Part shown: positions 10,115 through 20,150 of the stretch, one piece after another
Layout of the letters: each line of letters opens with the position of its first letter
Position numbering within the stretch: the first letter of the stretch is position 1
Assembly (NCBI GenBank): GCA_003215655.1
Contig: QCKB01000001.1
Coordinates: forward strand, 554,427-618,426
DNA length: 64,000 bases
Direction of reading: 5' to 3'
DNA from: Prochlorococcus sp. AG-409-J16
Lineage (GTDB): Bacteria; Cyanobacteriota; Cyanobacteriia; PCC-6307; Cyanobiaceae
Program-made: the position numbers and the translations under genes
The notes under the pieces: generated by a model
Told to the model about the DNA's origin: nothing
The model's database searches: none
What the model saw: only the letters and a program-made list of their open reading frames with translations

Positions 10115-10867
10115 TTACTTGTAGTTGCGAGGTTTGGGACAGACACCTTGTATCCGTTTAAGGATCTCCCCGTATCCTTCAACAACCCCACCAAGGTCTT
10201 TACGGAAACGATCCTTATCAAGGATCCTCTCCTCAGGATCACTTATTCGTTGATCCCAAAGCCTACAAGTATCTGGACTAACCTCATCAGCTAGAACAAG
10301 TTGATTATGTTGATTAAGCCCGATTTCTAACTTGAAATCAACTAATAAAAGATCAAGGTTGGCAAAAAAGGACGTAAGTACTTGATTAACCTTTCTAGAA
10401 AGAGTCTCTACCTCCAATAGTTTTTGTTTACTTAGCAAGCCAAGCTTCTCTAGTCTTGCTTCAGAAAGCAACGGATCAGACAAGGCGTCATCTTTGTAGT
10501 AAAGGTCTAATAATGCTGGGGAGAGCTCTGTCCCAAAAGGTATTGGAGTCTCTCTGCAAAGAGAGCCTGTAGCAATATTGCGAAGTACAACCTCTAATGG
10601 AATGACATCTACATATTGGGCGACCATCCAATTATCAGATTCAAGTCCCAAGTAATGAGTAGGAACACCTTCTCTTTCTAATACCTCAAATATAGATGCA
10701 GAAATTTGACAATTTATCTGTCCTTTTCCCTCAAGTTTAGCCCGCTTTTGAGCATTAAAGGCAGTCGCATCATCTTTAAACTCAACAAGCACTCTTTCAT
10801 TACTTCCGCTACTGAAAACTCTCTTGGCCTTACCTTCGTATAAAAGTTGTCCGTGATCTGGTTTCAT
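10115..10867 (-). CDS. purC: SAICAR synthase
   Basis: A 250-residue enzyme joining aspartate to CAIR in purine synthesis using ATP. The N-terminal [11 protein letters not shown] motif (about residues 9-19), [11 protein letters not shown] and the signature [10 protein letters not shown] are visible. The length is normal for the short bacterial form. It lies 45 bases upstream of bamA on the same strand. purD, another purine gene, is nearby but divergent across the 312-residue gene. Confidence 0.96.
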   Translation of the reverse strand: MKPDHGQLLYEGKAKRVFSSGSNERVLVEFKDDATAFNAQKRAKLEGKGQINCQISASIFEVLEREGVPTHYLGLESDNWMVAQYVDVIPLEVVLRNIATGSLCRETPIPFGTELSPALLDLYYKDDALSDPLLSEARLEKLGLLSKQKLLEVETLSRKVNQVLTSFFANLDLLLVDFKLEIGLNQHNQLVLADEVSPDTCRLWDQRISDPEERILDKDRFRKDLGGVVEGYGEILKRIQGVCPKPRNYK

Positions 10868-10959
10868 TAGATTTAAATAAAGAGCAAACTAAAGGTTTTA
10901 ATTAAAGTTCCATAATGACTTAGGAAGTAAACCTTTGAGCAGACTCAAAACTAAAAAAA

Positions 10960-11898
10960 CTAAAAGCCTGACTTTCCCTCATCATTAATTTCTTCTCTGA
11001 GACTTTGCCAAATCAACTCCCTGTTGGCGTTACCACTTGAAAGTAAATCAAGATACTTTCTCTCTAAAGCTACATCCATCCCTTCATCAATCCCCAATTC
11101 CAATTTCAATCGTAAAACCCCCTCGGCCAATTCCCATGCTTGATCAGAAATCATCTGCTCAAGCCCTTTTACAAGTAAAGGAGAAGATTGATGGGCCCCT
11201 AAAGACTTAGTTAAATTAACAAGAAGAGCCAAACGTCTTTTGCCTACTATCCCAGAAGTCCGGCCTGCCAGAAGGGCCTCAACTGCCAATGCTTTTCGGC
11301 CTAAAGAGGTTTCATGCTCTGCAAGGACATCCAAGCCAGGTCGATTAAATGGCACTCCGCCTTCTCTATAGGCAACAGGGAGTTGCTCTTTATCTAGATC
11401 AACCAAGTTCCCATCAACCAATCTTCTCAAAGACAAACTTGCCTTCTGATGATCTAAGGATGCATTAGCTGCCTCCCACATGAGCAATAACCAGACCCTA
11501 CGCTGATTACCAGATGCAGGACTAAAACGACTCAAGACCACTTGCGCACCATTTGGTGATCTACAGGCCATAAGAGCTTTAGCGTTAGCCAGCACTACAT
11601 CAAAGGGCTGTGGGACAGGGGCAATTAGCATCAGGCGATGTCGCAATTCCCTTAGACGCAAATCCAATGAAAACCTTTCTGCATCTGCACAGGCCTTATT
11701 GAGTTCTGATATGGATCCTTCATTAAGTACTTTCTTATAAAGGGCCTCATCCATTGGATCAGGAGAGGGAGCAATCGAACTTGAAGAAGAAATCATTACT
11801 GAAGAATTATTCACAACCATCGTCAACAACAACAAAAACACATGAGAGAAATAGGAGCCTTTAGACATAGGAAGCCCAGACAAGAAAGGAAGCTTCAT
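10960..11898 (-). CDS. Hypothetical exported helical protein
   Basis: A 312-residue protein with a hydrophobic N-terminus (HVFLLLLTMVV, about residues 19-29), then a Ser run and a long all-helical region with repeated Leu/Ala helices (for example LNKACADAERFSLDLRLREL), suggesting an alpha-solenoid. An alternative start at the internal Met11 would give a cleaner signal sequence. I do not recognise the family. It is divergent from purD, with 63 bases between starts. Confidence 0.65.
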   Translation of the reverse strand: MKLPFLSGLPMSKGSYFSHVFLLLLTMVVNNSSVMISSSSSIAPSPDPMDEALYKKVLNEGSISELNKACADAERFSLDLRLRELRHRLMLIAPVPQPFDVVLANAKALMACRSPNGAQVVLSRFSPASGNQRRVWLLLMWEAANASLDHQKASLSLRRLVDGNLVDLDKEQLPVAYREGGVPFNRPGLDVLAEHETSLGRKALAVEALLAGRTSGIVGKRRLALLVNLTKSLGAHQSSPLLVKGLEQMISDQAWELAEGVLRLKLELGIDEGMDVALERKYLDLLSSGNANRELIWQSLREEINDEGKSGF

Positions 11899-11961
11899 CA
11901 GATCGAATAAAAATCCCAGGCCTATCCCAAACCTAAATGACCTTGTTGAAATCTATTAAAA

Positions 11962-13293
11962 ATGTCCTTAACTAATTCCACCTTAAAAAGTCTGCCTCCA
12001 CTAAATAAGGTCATTGTTATTGGGAGTGGTGGCAGAGAGAACTCTCTTGCTTGGGCCCTGAGACATTCCTCGTCAATAAAAGAGATATTCGTGGCACCTG
12101 GCAATGGAGGGACCCAAGAACATAAAGGCTGTGAAAGTATTCAAATTGCAGAAAATGATCATGAGGGCTTAATCAAATTTTGCAAATCACATTTAATCGA
12201 TCTTGTAATAATTGGTCCCGAAACTCCATTAGCAGCTGGTTTATCAGACAAGCTAAGAAATGCTGGAATAGCAGTCTTTGGACCAAATGCTGCTGGAGCG
12301 AAGCTCGAGGCAAGCAAAGCTTGGGCAAAAGAGCTAATGGTTTCTGCAGGGATCCCCACTGCAGAACACTGGTCGGTTCAAACCATTGAAGAAGCGAATA
12401 ATGTCCTTAAAAATCAAAACAAACCCCTTGTAGTCAAGGCAGATGGTTTAGCTGCTGGGAAAGGAGTCACTGTTCCAGAAACCATCGAAGACTGCTCTAA
12501 GGCAATTAATGCTGCGCTGAATGGTCGTTTCGGAGCCGCAGGGACGCAGTTAGTTCTTGAAGAGAAATTGAATGGCCCTGAGGTATCAGTGTTCGCTCTT
12601 TGCGATGGTGAAAGACTTTTAACCCTTCCTCCTGCACAAGACCACAAACGCCTAGAGGAAGGTGATCAAGGACCAAATACTGGCGGGATGGGTGCATATG
12701 CGCCAGCACCCCTCTTAGACAAGAAAGGGTTAGAAAGTATAGAAGAATTAATTCTTAAGCCAACCCTTTCAGCTCTTAAGGCCAAAGGGATCGACTACAA
12801 GGGGGTGATTTACGCCGGCTTAATACTTACCAAAAACGGTCCAAAAGTAATCGAGTTCAACTGTCGCTTTGGAGATCCAGAGTGCCAAACTCTTATGCCA
12901 CTTATGGGCCCTGAATTACCTCAAATTCTTCAAGCATGTGCCCTTGGACGATTAGATCTTGCTCCAAAACTTACAATCTTGAAAAAATGCAGCGTATGTG
13001 TTGTAGCGGCTGCTTATGGCTACCCTGACGCCCCCCGATTAAATGACACTATCGATATTCAATTAGAGACTGATCAAAACCTACAAATTTTTCATGCTGG
13101 AACACGCTCCGGAGAAAATGGAAAATTGATCACCTCTGGGGGACGTGTTTTATCAATAGTTTCGCAATCAAAAGATTTTGATCAAGCCTTTACGAGAGCA
13201 TATAAAGGTCTAAATAGAATTCATTTCAAAGGCATTCACTACCGAAAAGACATTGGCCACCAAGTACGTAAATCAAACAATAAACAACAATAG
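11962..13293 (+). CDS. purD: Phosphoribosylamine-glycine ligase
   Basis: A 443-residue ATP-grasp enzyme making GAR in purine synthesis. KVIVIGSGGRENSLAWAL (about residues 16-33) is the N-domain loop. VVKADGLAAGKGV and the family signature VIEFNCRFGDPECQ mark the ATP-grasp domain. The length is slightly long at the N-terminus. nblS starts 9 bases after its stop, so they may share a transcript. Confidence 0.97.
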   Translation: MSLTNSTLKSLPPLNKVIVIGSGGRENSLAWALRHSSSIKEIFVAPGNGGTQEHKGCESIQIAENDHEGLIKFCKSHLIDLVIIGPETPLAAGLSDKLRNAGIAVFGPNAAGAKLEASKAWAKELMVSAGIPTAEHWSVQTIEEANNVLKNQNKPLVVKADGLAAGKGVTVPETIEDCSKAINAALNGRFGAAGTQLVLEEKLNGPEVSVFALCDGERLLTLPPAQDHKRLEEGDQGPNTGGMGAYAPAPLLDKKGLESIEELILKPTLSALKAKGIDYKGVIYAGLILTKNGPKVIEFNCRFGDPECQTLMPLMGPELPQILQACALGRLDLAPKLTILKKCSVCVVAAAYGYPDAPRLNDTIDIQLETDQNLQIFHAGTRSGENGKLITSGGRVLSIVSQSKDFDQAFTRAYKGLNRIHFKGIHYRKDIGHQVRKSNNKQQ

Positions 13294-13302
13294 AGAAAAA
13301 TA

Positions 13303-15357
13303 ATGGATAAAATCACTGATCCAACAACAAAGAAGATTGATCTTCTAGAGGAAGAAATATCACCTACAAAAAAAGAAAGTTGGTGGCAAAAAATAAATAT
13401 TTGGTGGCAAAAATTTAGCCTTCAAACAAAACTACTTGCCATAGCGACATTAGGAGTAAGCCTAATGATGACGGGAATAACTTTCTTCACATTGAATGGC
13501 ATTCAGCGTGATGCTGGAATCAATGACACTCGTTATGCGAGGGACCTAGGGTTACTCCTTTCAAGCAATGTAAGCGAACTAATTGCACAAGGGAAAGAAA
13601 GAGAATTAGCAAATGTTGCAGAAAAATTCTGGCGCTCTAGCAAAACCCTTCGTTATATCTTTTTTGCCAATGAAGATGGGTTGATTTATCTCGGTATACC
13701 TATTAGCGCAACGCCACCATCTGATAACAGCTCTTTACAACTAAGAAGAAGACTTCAACTACCTATAGAGCTGCAGGCGCATCCAGAAAGGCCTCTAGTT
13801 CGCCAGCATCTAACTCCTCAAGGACAAGTAACAGATGTTTTCGTCCCACTTATTTGGAAAGGAGATTATTTTGGAACTCTTGCTTTAGGCGTCAACCCTA
13901 ATGAATCTGCACTTGCTAGTGCTGCTCTAACAAGAGAGGTGACTGTTGCTGTTTTCATTTCGATATGGGTACTTGTAATTCTTGGGGCGGTCTTTAATGC
14001 CCTAACAATTACCCGCCCGGTTAAAGAGTTATTAAACGGAGTCAGATCAATTGCATCAGGGGACTTTGAGACACGTATATCAATTCCAATGAGTGGAGAG
14101 CTAGGAGAGCTCCTTAATGGTTTCAATGCTATGGCGTCCCAACTTGAAGATTACGAAGCTGCCAACATTGAAGAGTTAACAGCCGCTCAAACAAAACAGC
14201 AATCCCTTATTGCCACAATGGCAGACGGGGCAGTCCTCTTGGACGAAAAAGGAAAAATAGTTTTAGCCAACCCAACCGCAAGAAGAATTTTCCGATGGGA
14301 AGGCAGAAGCCTAGTAGGTAAAGAGTTCATGAATGAGTCACCTGAGCTCTTGAAAATTGAAATAAGTAATTCACTCGACTATTTAATAAATGGTATTAAA
14401 GAACGAAACGAGCTTAGATGTAGCCTAGAAGAACCTTCACGAACTTTTCGAATAGTCCTTCAATCAGTAAAAGATACATCAGGAGAATTGCTTAAAGGCA
14501 TCGCAGTTACTATTCAGGACCTAACGAGAGAGGTAGAGTTAAATGCTGCTAAAAGTCAGTTCATAAGCAATGTCTCGCATGAACTAAGGACCCCACTTTT
14601 TAATATTAAAAGCTACATAGAGACACTACATGAACTAGGAGATGAGCTTTCAGAAGAAGAAAAAAAGGACTTCCTTGGAGTAGCGAATTCAGAAACAGAT
14701 CGACTTACTCGACTAGTCAATGATGTCCTAGATCTTTCACGCCTTGAATCAGGTCGTTCAGTTCAGTTTAAACCAATAGATTTAAGATCGGCAATGGAAC
14801 AAACTCTTCGAAATTACAAGCTGAATGCTATCGAAAAGGATGTCGAACTTCATCTGAAAATCAATGATGAGTTACCTTCCATCCTTGGGAATTGGGATCT
14901 ACTTTTACAAGTTTTAGATAATTTAATTGGGAATGGACTCAAATTTAGCCGCCCTGGAGGGAAACTAATACTTCGGGCCTACACTTGGCCAGATATCTGT
15001 TGCGCATCCCCATTAGAAGCTACAGATTCGGCTCCTTATTGCGAAATCGTTACTCCTCTACCAAAAGTAAGAATTGAAGTTGGAGATACTGGGTGTGGGA
15101 TAGCAGCAGCTGATCAACAAAAGATCTTTGATCGCTTCTATCGGGTAGAGAACTCAGTACATACAGAAGTTGGGACTGGCCTCGGTCTTTCAATCGTACG
15201 CGACATCATTCAGAAACATGGAGGAGAAGTAGGCATGGCAAGTGAACCTCAAATAGGAACAACCTTTTGGTTTGATTTACCTCTAGAACAAAGCGACCAG
15301 GAAGAGCTTCTTATTAAATCAGTAATAAATAACCGCACGAACAAAATAGACTTATAA
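13303..15357 (+). CDS. nblS: Sensor histidine kinase NblS/Hik33 type
   Basis: A 684-residue membrane kinase. Domain order: cytosolic Lys/Trp-rich N-terminus, TM1 (about 46-68), extracytoplasmic sensor region, TM2 (about 205-228), HAMP (about 229-281), PAS (about 295-400), HisKA with SNVSHELRTPLF (His near 425), and HATPase with DNLIGNGLKFS, GDTGCGI and GTGLGLSIV. This architecture, and its conservation as one of the few kinases in Prochlorococcus, fit NblS, which relays light, nutrient and stress signals to RpaB. It is convergent with kaiC. Confidence 0.9.
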   Translation: MDKITDPTTKKIDLLEEEISPTKKESWWQKINIWWQKFSLQTKLLAIATLGVSLMMTGITFFTLNGIQRDAGINDTRYARDLGLLLSSNVSELIAQGKERELANVAEKFWRSSKTLRYIFFANEDGLIYLGIPISATPPSDNSSLQLRRRLQLPIELQAHPERPLVRQHLTPQGQVTDVFVPLIWKGDYFGTLALGVNPNESALASAALTREVTVAVFISIWVLVILGAVFNALTITRPVKELLNGVRSIASGDFETRISIPMSGELGELLNGFNAMASQLEDYEAANIEELTAAQTKQQSLIATMADGAVLLDEKGKIVLANPTARRIFRWEGRSLVGKEFMNESPELLKIEISNSLDYLINGIKERNELRCSLEEPSRTFRIVLQSVKDTSGELLKGIAVTIQDLTREVELNAAKSQFISNVSHELRTPLFNIKSYIETLHELGDELSEEEKKDFLGVANSETDRLTRLVNDVLDLSRLESGRSVQFKPIDLRSAMEQTLRNYKLNAIEKDVELHLKINDELPSILGNWDLLLQVLDNLIGNGLKFSRPGGKLILRAYTWPDICCASPLEATDSAPYCEIVTPLPKVRIEVGDTGCGIAAADQQKIFDRFYRVENSVHTEVGTGLGLSIVRDIIQKHGGEVGMASEPQIGTTFWFDLPLEQSDQEELLIKSVINNRTNKIDL

Positions 15358-15419
15358 GTCAAAAGCAGCTTACCTAGCGAGAGAAAAGTTGGAAGTTATC
15401 TATATAAACAACAAGTAAT

Positions 15420-16919
15420 TTATCTACGTTCATCTGCAGCAACTCGATGAGGTGCACCACTGAAAATTTGCTCAAAATTAGAGAAGGAGTCCTTAATCTG
15501 GGGGCCATTCTCAGTAATAATAAATTCTCGAATACGTTTATCATGCCAGGACCCTCTCATTTTAAAGACATTGACCGCTCGAGCCATTTCGCCTCTAATT
15601 TCAACATACTGAAGGAGCAATATAGTATCAGTAATTGTAGAAATATGAGAGTCTGTGATTGAATGACTCCCCATAAACTCCTCGGCCGTATTAGTAAAGA
15701 AACCTGCTATTTCTTCTTGCTTAGCATAACCAGTGACGCCAATCACAAACTGCCTAAATGCATTCAAACTAACTCCTCTTGCTAAAGCTGATAGAGAATC
15801 TATTGCTAACCTTTTCGGTTTAAATTGAGTGATCTCGGTTTTAATTATCTGCAAATGATCTTCAAGTCCAGTGGACTCTGGATAGGCACAAATAATCTTT
15901 AACAAACCATCGCTTTCCATCTTCTCGAAATCAATGCCCCAACTAGTTGCATTGCGAAGCAGCTGAGCTCTTGACTCTTCATACGCAAAAAGTATTGTCC
16001 TTTCGTTATTGATATAAGCATCTTCAATGAATTTAGATACAAGCATTGTCTTGCCAGTTCCAGTTGCTCCTGTGGCAAGAATTATTGAATCTTGGAAGAA
16101 TCCTCCACCACACATTTCATCAAGATCAGGGACTCCCGAACTAATTCTTAAATTAGAAGATCTTTGCGTTAATCTCATTGCCCCTAGGGGGAATACGCTT
16201 ATTCCATTTCCACCCATAGTGAAAGGGAATTCACCTTTCATATGAGTAGTTCCTCGCAGTTTTAAAATTTCTACTGTTCGACGACGTTTTTCTGCCTCAA
16301 GAACATTTCTAAATATCACAACATTATCCGAAACAAACTCTTCAACCCCGTATCTAGCGATTGGTCCATATTCTTGAATCCGTTCCGTTGTCATAACAGT
16401 TGTCACACCAATCTCTTTTAATCGAGCAATTAAACGGAAAATTTCTCTCCTCACAACATAAACAGCGTCATATTGCTGAAAAACAGCCGTAATTGAATCA
16501 ATAGCTACTCGCTTAGCTTTGTACTTCCTAATTGCATAACTAATTCTTTCTATTAGGCCAGAAAGGTCAAAACTTCCAGCCACATCTTGGCCATCAGGAT
16601 CAGGGGATGCATCGAGGATAAACAACTTATCCTGGTCAACCATTCCGCTCAGATCCCAACCAAAACTGGCAGCATTTCGAAGAATATCTATAGGAGACTC
16701 CTCAAAAGTCACAAAGATCCCAGGTTCGTCAAAATGATGAATGCCGTTATACAAAAAATTAAGAGAAAATACTGTTTTCCCAGTTCCTGAGGTCCCACTA
16801 ACAAGGGTGCTTCTACCAATAGGCAATCCCCCGTGACAGATGTCATCAAAACCCTCGATCCAAGTCGGGAGCTTCTGAACCTGCATCTGAGAGGTGGATG
16901 AGTCGGTCGGGGAATCCAT
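15420..16919 (-). CDS. kaiC: Circadian clock ATPase/kinase KaiC with shortened C-terminus
   Basis: A 499-residue double-RecA protein. CI carries GTSGTGKT (about residue 47) and EESPID; CII carries GATGTGKT (about 286), EESRAQ and the phosphosite segment DSHISTITDT (about 425). The protein stops right after HRVAADERR. In S. elongatus KaiC (519 residues) the corresponding DEK is followed by about 20 more residues that form the KaiA-binding tail. That tail is missing here, matching the absence of kaiA. kaiB lies 66 bases upstream on the same strand. Confidence 0.96.
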   Translation of the reverse strand: MDSPTDSSTSQMQVQKLPTWIEGFDDICHGGLPIGRSTLVSGTSGTGKTVFSLNFLYNGIHHFDEPGIFVTFEESPIDILRNAASFGWDLSGMVDQDKLFILDASPDPDGQDVAGSFDLSGLIERISYAIRKYKAKRVAIDSITAVFQQYDAVYVVRREIFRLIARLKEIGVTTVMTTERIQEYGPIARYGVEEFVSDNVVIFRNVLEAEKRRRTVEILKLRGTTHMKGEFPFTMGGNGISVFPLGAMRLTQRSSNLRISSGVPDLDEMCGGGFFQDSIILATGATGTGKTMLVSKFIEDAYINNERTILFAYEESRAQLLRNATSWGIDFEKMESDGLLKIICAYPESTGLEDHLQIIKTEITQFKPKRLAIDSLSALARGVSLNAFRQFVIGVTGYAKQEEIAGFFTNTAEEFMGSHSITDSHISTITDTILLLQYVEIRGEMARAVNVFKMRGSWHDKRIREFIITENGPQIKDSFSNFEQIFSGAPHRVAADERR

Positions 16920-16985
16920 AAGTATTCGTTTCTCAGCAAAACCTAAGGAGTTTTTTCGAAATAACCGTCAGGTTCACCGCGAGCC

Positions 16986-17345
16986 TTAAGAATCTGACCG
17001 CCTAATGTCGTCATCTCCCAACGCATCAATAAAAGTCGAGGCCAAATCATTTTCGGTTAACTCCTCATAAAGCAAGTCAAGGCCTATTAGAACCCTTTCT
17101 CTATCTGAAAGGTCTCCAATAATCCTTCTGACTGGAGGAGGAAGGATCTTAGCTAATGTTGGTGTGGCAAGGATTTTATCTTCTTCTGCAAGCTGAGGGT
17201 TCTTAAGGACGTCAATAACCTTTAATGCATACACACCACGGAACTCAGTCTCAAGAATATTGCGCAAAGTTTTAAGCGCCCTCATTGAATTAGGCGTATT
17301 GCCTGCCACATATAGCTTCAAGATGTAAGTCTTTCGGGGAGTCAT
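16986..17345 (-). CDS. kaiB: Circadian clock protein KaiB
   Basis: A 119-residue thioredoxin-like protein. The family core [19 protein letters not shown] (residues 7-25), [22 protein letters not shown] and [20 protein letters not shown] is intact. The C-terminus is longer than the 102-residue S. elongatus protein and acidic. It acts on KaiC to alter its phosphorylation and ATPase cycle. It is transcribed with kaiC. Confidence 0.96.
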   Translation of the reverse strand: MTPRKTYILKLYVAGNTPNSMRALKTLRNILETEFRGVYALKVIDVLKNPQLAEEDKILATPTLAKILPPPVRRIIGDLSDRERVLIGLDLLYEELTENDLASTFIDALGDDDIRRSDS

Positions 17346-17533
17346 AAAGAAAAATTCAGGTGGTCCTGCCTTCGACGATCTAGATAGTCCGTAATTAGTA
17401 CCTTGACTAAATGGGCCTCAAACCAGCAAGATCGTTGTTTGTGACCGATTGCGGCTCAGGCCTAATCGAGAAATTTGCTTTTGGCCTGCTTAAGGCCTAA
17501 AGCAAAACCCGAGCCTGAACGCGTCCTTGATAA
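17346..17533. other. kaiB-rplU divergent intergenic, site where kaiA would be expected
   Basis: These 188 bases separate the kaiB and rplU starts. Freshwater and marine Synechococcus place kaiA directly upstream of kaiB. No frame here encodes a recognisable KaiA fragment. The region must hold promoters for kaiBC and for rplU-rpmA; I could not pick convincing -10 boxes. A GGCCTAA-type short repeat occurs twice (near 17459 and 17492). Confidence 0.6.
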
Positions 17534-17920
17534 ATGCCTAAAGCAACTAAACCATCTGAACCTAATCTAGGTAAATACGCAATAGTTGAAGCCTCTGGTC
17601 AGCAATTCTGGCTAGAGCCAAACCGTTATTACGATCTAGATCGCATCAAGGCCAAGGTTGACGAAGTAATCACTTTGGACAAAGTCCTTTTGATTAATTC
17701 AGGCAAGACAACAACACTAGGAAAGCCTTATATAAAAGGCGCAACAGTAAAGCTTAAAGTTCTGGAGCACAGGCGTGGTCCTAAGTTGATCATCTATAAA
17801 ATGCGTCCTAAAAAAAAGACGCGTCGCAAGAATGGTCACAGGCAAGAGCTCACTAGAGTAATGGTCCAATCCATTTCCTCTGGAGAAAAAGCGACTAGTA
17901 CTTCTAAAGCAACTAGTTAA
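17534..17920 (+). CDS. rplU: 50S ribosomal protein L21
   Basis: A 128-residue L21. Core YAIVEASGQQFWLEPNRYYDLD, then LKVLEHRRGPKLIIYKMRPKKKTRRKNGHRQ, the usual 23S rRNA-binding basic region, and a Ser/Thr-rich tail. It is followed 39 bases later by rpmA, the standard L21-L27 operon. Confidence 0.97.
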   Translation: MPKATKPSEPNLGKYAIVEASGQQFWLEPNRYYDLDRIKAKVDEVITLDKVLLINSGKTTTLGKPYIKGATVKLKVLEHRRGPKLIIYKMRPKKKTRRKNGHRQELTRVMVQSISSGEKATSTSKATS

Positions 17921-17959
17921 CCTCTAAACATTCCTAAATTTTTCTGACCTAACCAACCA

Positions 17960-18229
17960 ATGGCTCATAAGAAAGGCACTGGCTCTACCCGAAACGGAAG
18001 AGATTCCAACTCAAAGAGACTTGGCGTAAAGGCTTCTGGCGGCACATCTGTCACAGCCGGGTCAATTCTGATTCGTCAAAGAGGTACTTCCGTCCTCCCA
18101 GGAATAAATGTCGGCAGAGGAAAAGATGACACATTGTTTGCTCTAATTGATGGCAAAGTTAATTTCGAAAGCATTCGAAGAGGCCTTCGCAATCGCAAAC
18201 GTATTAATGTTGTTGCTGCAGCAAACTAA
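17960..18229 (+). CDS. rpmA: 50S ribosomal protein L27
   Basis: An 89-residue L27 beginning [20 protein letters not shown], with [10 protein letters not shown] following. The flexible N-terminus reaches the peptidyl transferase centre. There is no Firmicutes-type cleavable extension. It is the last gene of the rplU-rpmA operon. Confidence 0.98.
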   Translation: MAHKKGTGSTRNGRDSNSKRLGVKASGGTSVTAGSILIRQRGTSVLPGINVGRGKDDTLFALIDGKVNFESIRRGLRNRKRINVVAAAN

Positions 18230-18306
18230 GAAGAATCAACTTCTTTAATTTCATATAAGACTTTATTTATTTAACTGTTGTTTGGTGCATTCAAGGGCAT
18301 ATGAAT

Positions 18307-19089
18307 TCATTTGATAGGTCGGTAAACACGAGTAGTAATTAAGAATGGATGAAAAATTTCCAGGAAATTAGCTTGAAGAGTATGAAAAAAATCCTCTATC
18401 AAAACAGGCTCATCAAAGTGAAATGGATACTCTCCATCGTGCCCCTTAAAGAAATACCAATTCATCAGAGCTCTTCCATTTGGTGACATACGCTGTAGGA
18501 ATTGAAGCAATTGCCCAGATGGATCGGGGAGATGTTCCAGCACGTCTAGGCATACAACAGTATCAAAAATCACTTCGCCAGTGCTCTCCAAATCCCTGCA
18601 AACAGTAATCTTCTTGCTTAACCCAAGTGCAAGTGCTCTGCATTCAACAAAATTGCGATTTTCAGGATTCAAATCAACAAACCAAACATGTTCAACTTCA
18701 TTCATTGCTGCTGCCACTAATGCATGGGTGCCTATACCTCCTCCAAAATCAAGAACCTGACCACTAGCAAACATTTTCTGGATTCGCAAAGTATCTGCGA
18801 TGTAATCAACGCTCCCTAGATGCCAAGCAGCCAGGTCCCACAAATGTGCAGTCCCAACCTTTTCCTCATAAAAACATGTGGCTTCATCAGGCAACAAAGA
18901 TCCTGGGTGAATAGCCATTAAATCCTCAGAGCCTTTAGGCAAACGATCCTCTACTTCCTCTAACGTTATCTGGAGATAGCTGGCCAAATGGTCCCTGAGG
19001 CCTAAACCAGATTCAAGAAATTCTTGTATGGCAATTCCTCTACCATTAATACTCTTCTCGTCCATCATTCGAACCTCTTGCAAGATCAA
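18307..19089 (-). CDS. Class I SAM-dependent methyltransferase
   Basis: A 260-residue protein. SAM-binding motif I is VLDFGGGIGTHALVAAA (about residues 112-128), motif II ends in VWFVDLNPEN, and motif IV is VVCLDVLEHLPDP (about 178-190). The start could be the later Met8 or Met9, since a short non-conserved lead precedes MMDEKSI. The substrate is unknown. It converges with rpmA and is divergent from truB. Confidence 0.82.
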   Translation of the reverse strand: MILQEVRMMDEKSINGRGIAIQEFLESGLGLRDHLASYLQITLEEVEDRLPKGSEDLMAIHPGSLLPDEATCFYEEKVGTAHLWDLAAWHLGSVDYIADTLRIQKMFASGQVLDFGGGIGTHALVAAAMNEVEHVWFVDLNPENRNFVECRALALGLSKKITVCRDLESTGEVIFDTVVCLDVLEHLPDPSGQLLQFLQRMSPNGRALMNWYFFKGHDGEYPFHFDEPVLIEDFFHTLQANFLEIFHPFLITTRVYRPIK

Positions 19090-19153
19090 CTTAAATGTTG
19101 ACAGTCCACTAAATCAAAATGCTGACCTCTTATGGCCATAGGAGCTTGTAATA

Positions 19154-20083
19154 GTGAATGGACCATTTGGCTTTGTAATAATTGACAAACCATCAGGCCT
19201 TACCTCCCATGACTGTGTAAGCCGTCTGAGGAAAATCTTCGGGATCAGACGAATAGGCCATGGAGGGACACTGGATCCAAATGTTACTGGAGTTCTTCCC
19301 ATCGCTATAGGCAATGCAACTCGGCTACTTCCATACCTGCCAGGATCAAAAACATATAGAGGAGTTCTTCACCTTGGGAGACAGACTCTGACTGATGATT
19401 TGCAAGGAGAAGTCATTAAAGTTTCACCCTTACCAACTCTGAAGCAAGATTGTTTAGAAAAATACTTGGCTAAATTCCAAGGAGAAATTGAACAACAGCC
19501 ACCTCATTACTCAAGTGTTCATGTCAAAGGAAAGCGTTCATATGAACTAGCCAGGAAAGGTATTTATGCAGATCTCCCACGAAGGAGTGTCACTGTTTAC
19601 AAACTACGTCTACTGAAGTGGAAACCTGAATCAGGGGAACTTGAGGTGTATATACATTGTTCAGCAGGTACTTATATTCGCTCTATAGCAAGAGACCTTG
19701 GCAAATTGATTGGATGTGGGGGTTGCCTGGGAGAGCTACGAAGAATACAGGCACTCGGATTCGCGGAAATACAAGCGATACCTCTACCAGACTGGGAAAA
19801 AGGGAATGTTCAACAAACACCTACTATTATCCCTCCAGAAAACGGTCTATCCCATCTAGCTCGCATAATTCTTACTCAAGAGGAAGAAGCCCTTTGGAAG
19901 AATGGTGCAAGCTTTAATGTCAACCCTGATCGATTCGAGCCTCCATCAACGTCTATAAAAGAAAATCCAAGCCTAGAAGCAACAACAGTAGTAATGGACT
20001 GTTTAGGAGGTGTTGCAGGAATAGCCAATCTCGATAGTCTCTTTAACCTAAAACCAAAGGTAGTATTTAACGCAAACGGCTAG
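19154..20083 (+). CDS. truB: tRNA pseudouridine(55) synthase
   Basis: A 309-residue enzyme that makes pseudouridine 55 in the T loop of tRNAs. N-terminal GFVIIDKPSGLTSHD and the catalytic Asp in IGHGGTLDPNVTGVLP (about residues 36-51) are clear, as is CSAGTYIRSIARDLG. The start is GTG. The decayed yebC lies downstream on the same strand. Confidence 0.96.
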   Translation: MNGPFGFVIIDKPSGLTSHDCVSRLRKIFGIRRIGHGGTLDPNVTGVLPIAIGNATRLLPYLPGSKTYRGVLHLGRQTLTDDLQGEVIKVSPLPTLKQDCLEKYLAKFQGEIEQQPPHYSSVHVKGKRSYELARKGIYADLPRRSVTVYKLRLLKWKPESGELEVYIHCSAGTYIRSIARDLGKLIGCGGCLGELRRIQALGFAEIQAIPLPDWEKGNVQQTPTIIPPENGLSHLARIILTQEEEALWKNGASFNVNPDRFEPPSTSIKENPSLEATTVVMDCLGGVAGIANLDSLFNLKPKVVFNANG

Positions 20084-20150
20084 AAAAAAGATGCCTCCGT
20101 TACAACAGAACAAGCACTGACAAACAATTGAAGTCTTATCAAAGAATTCA

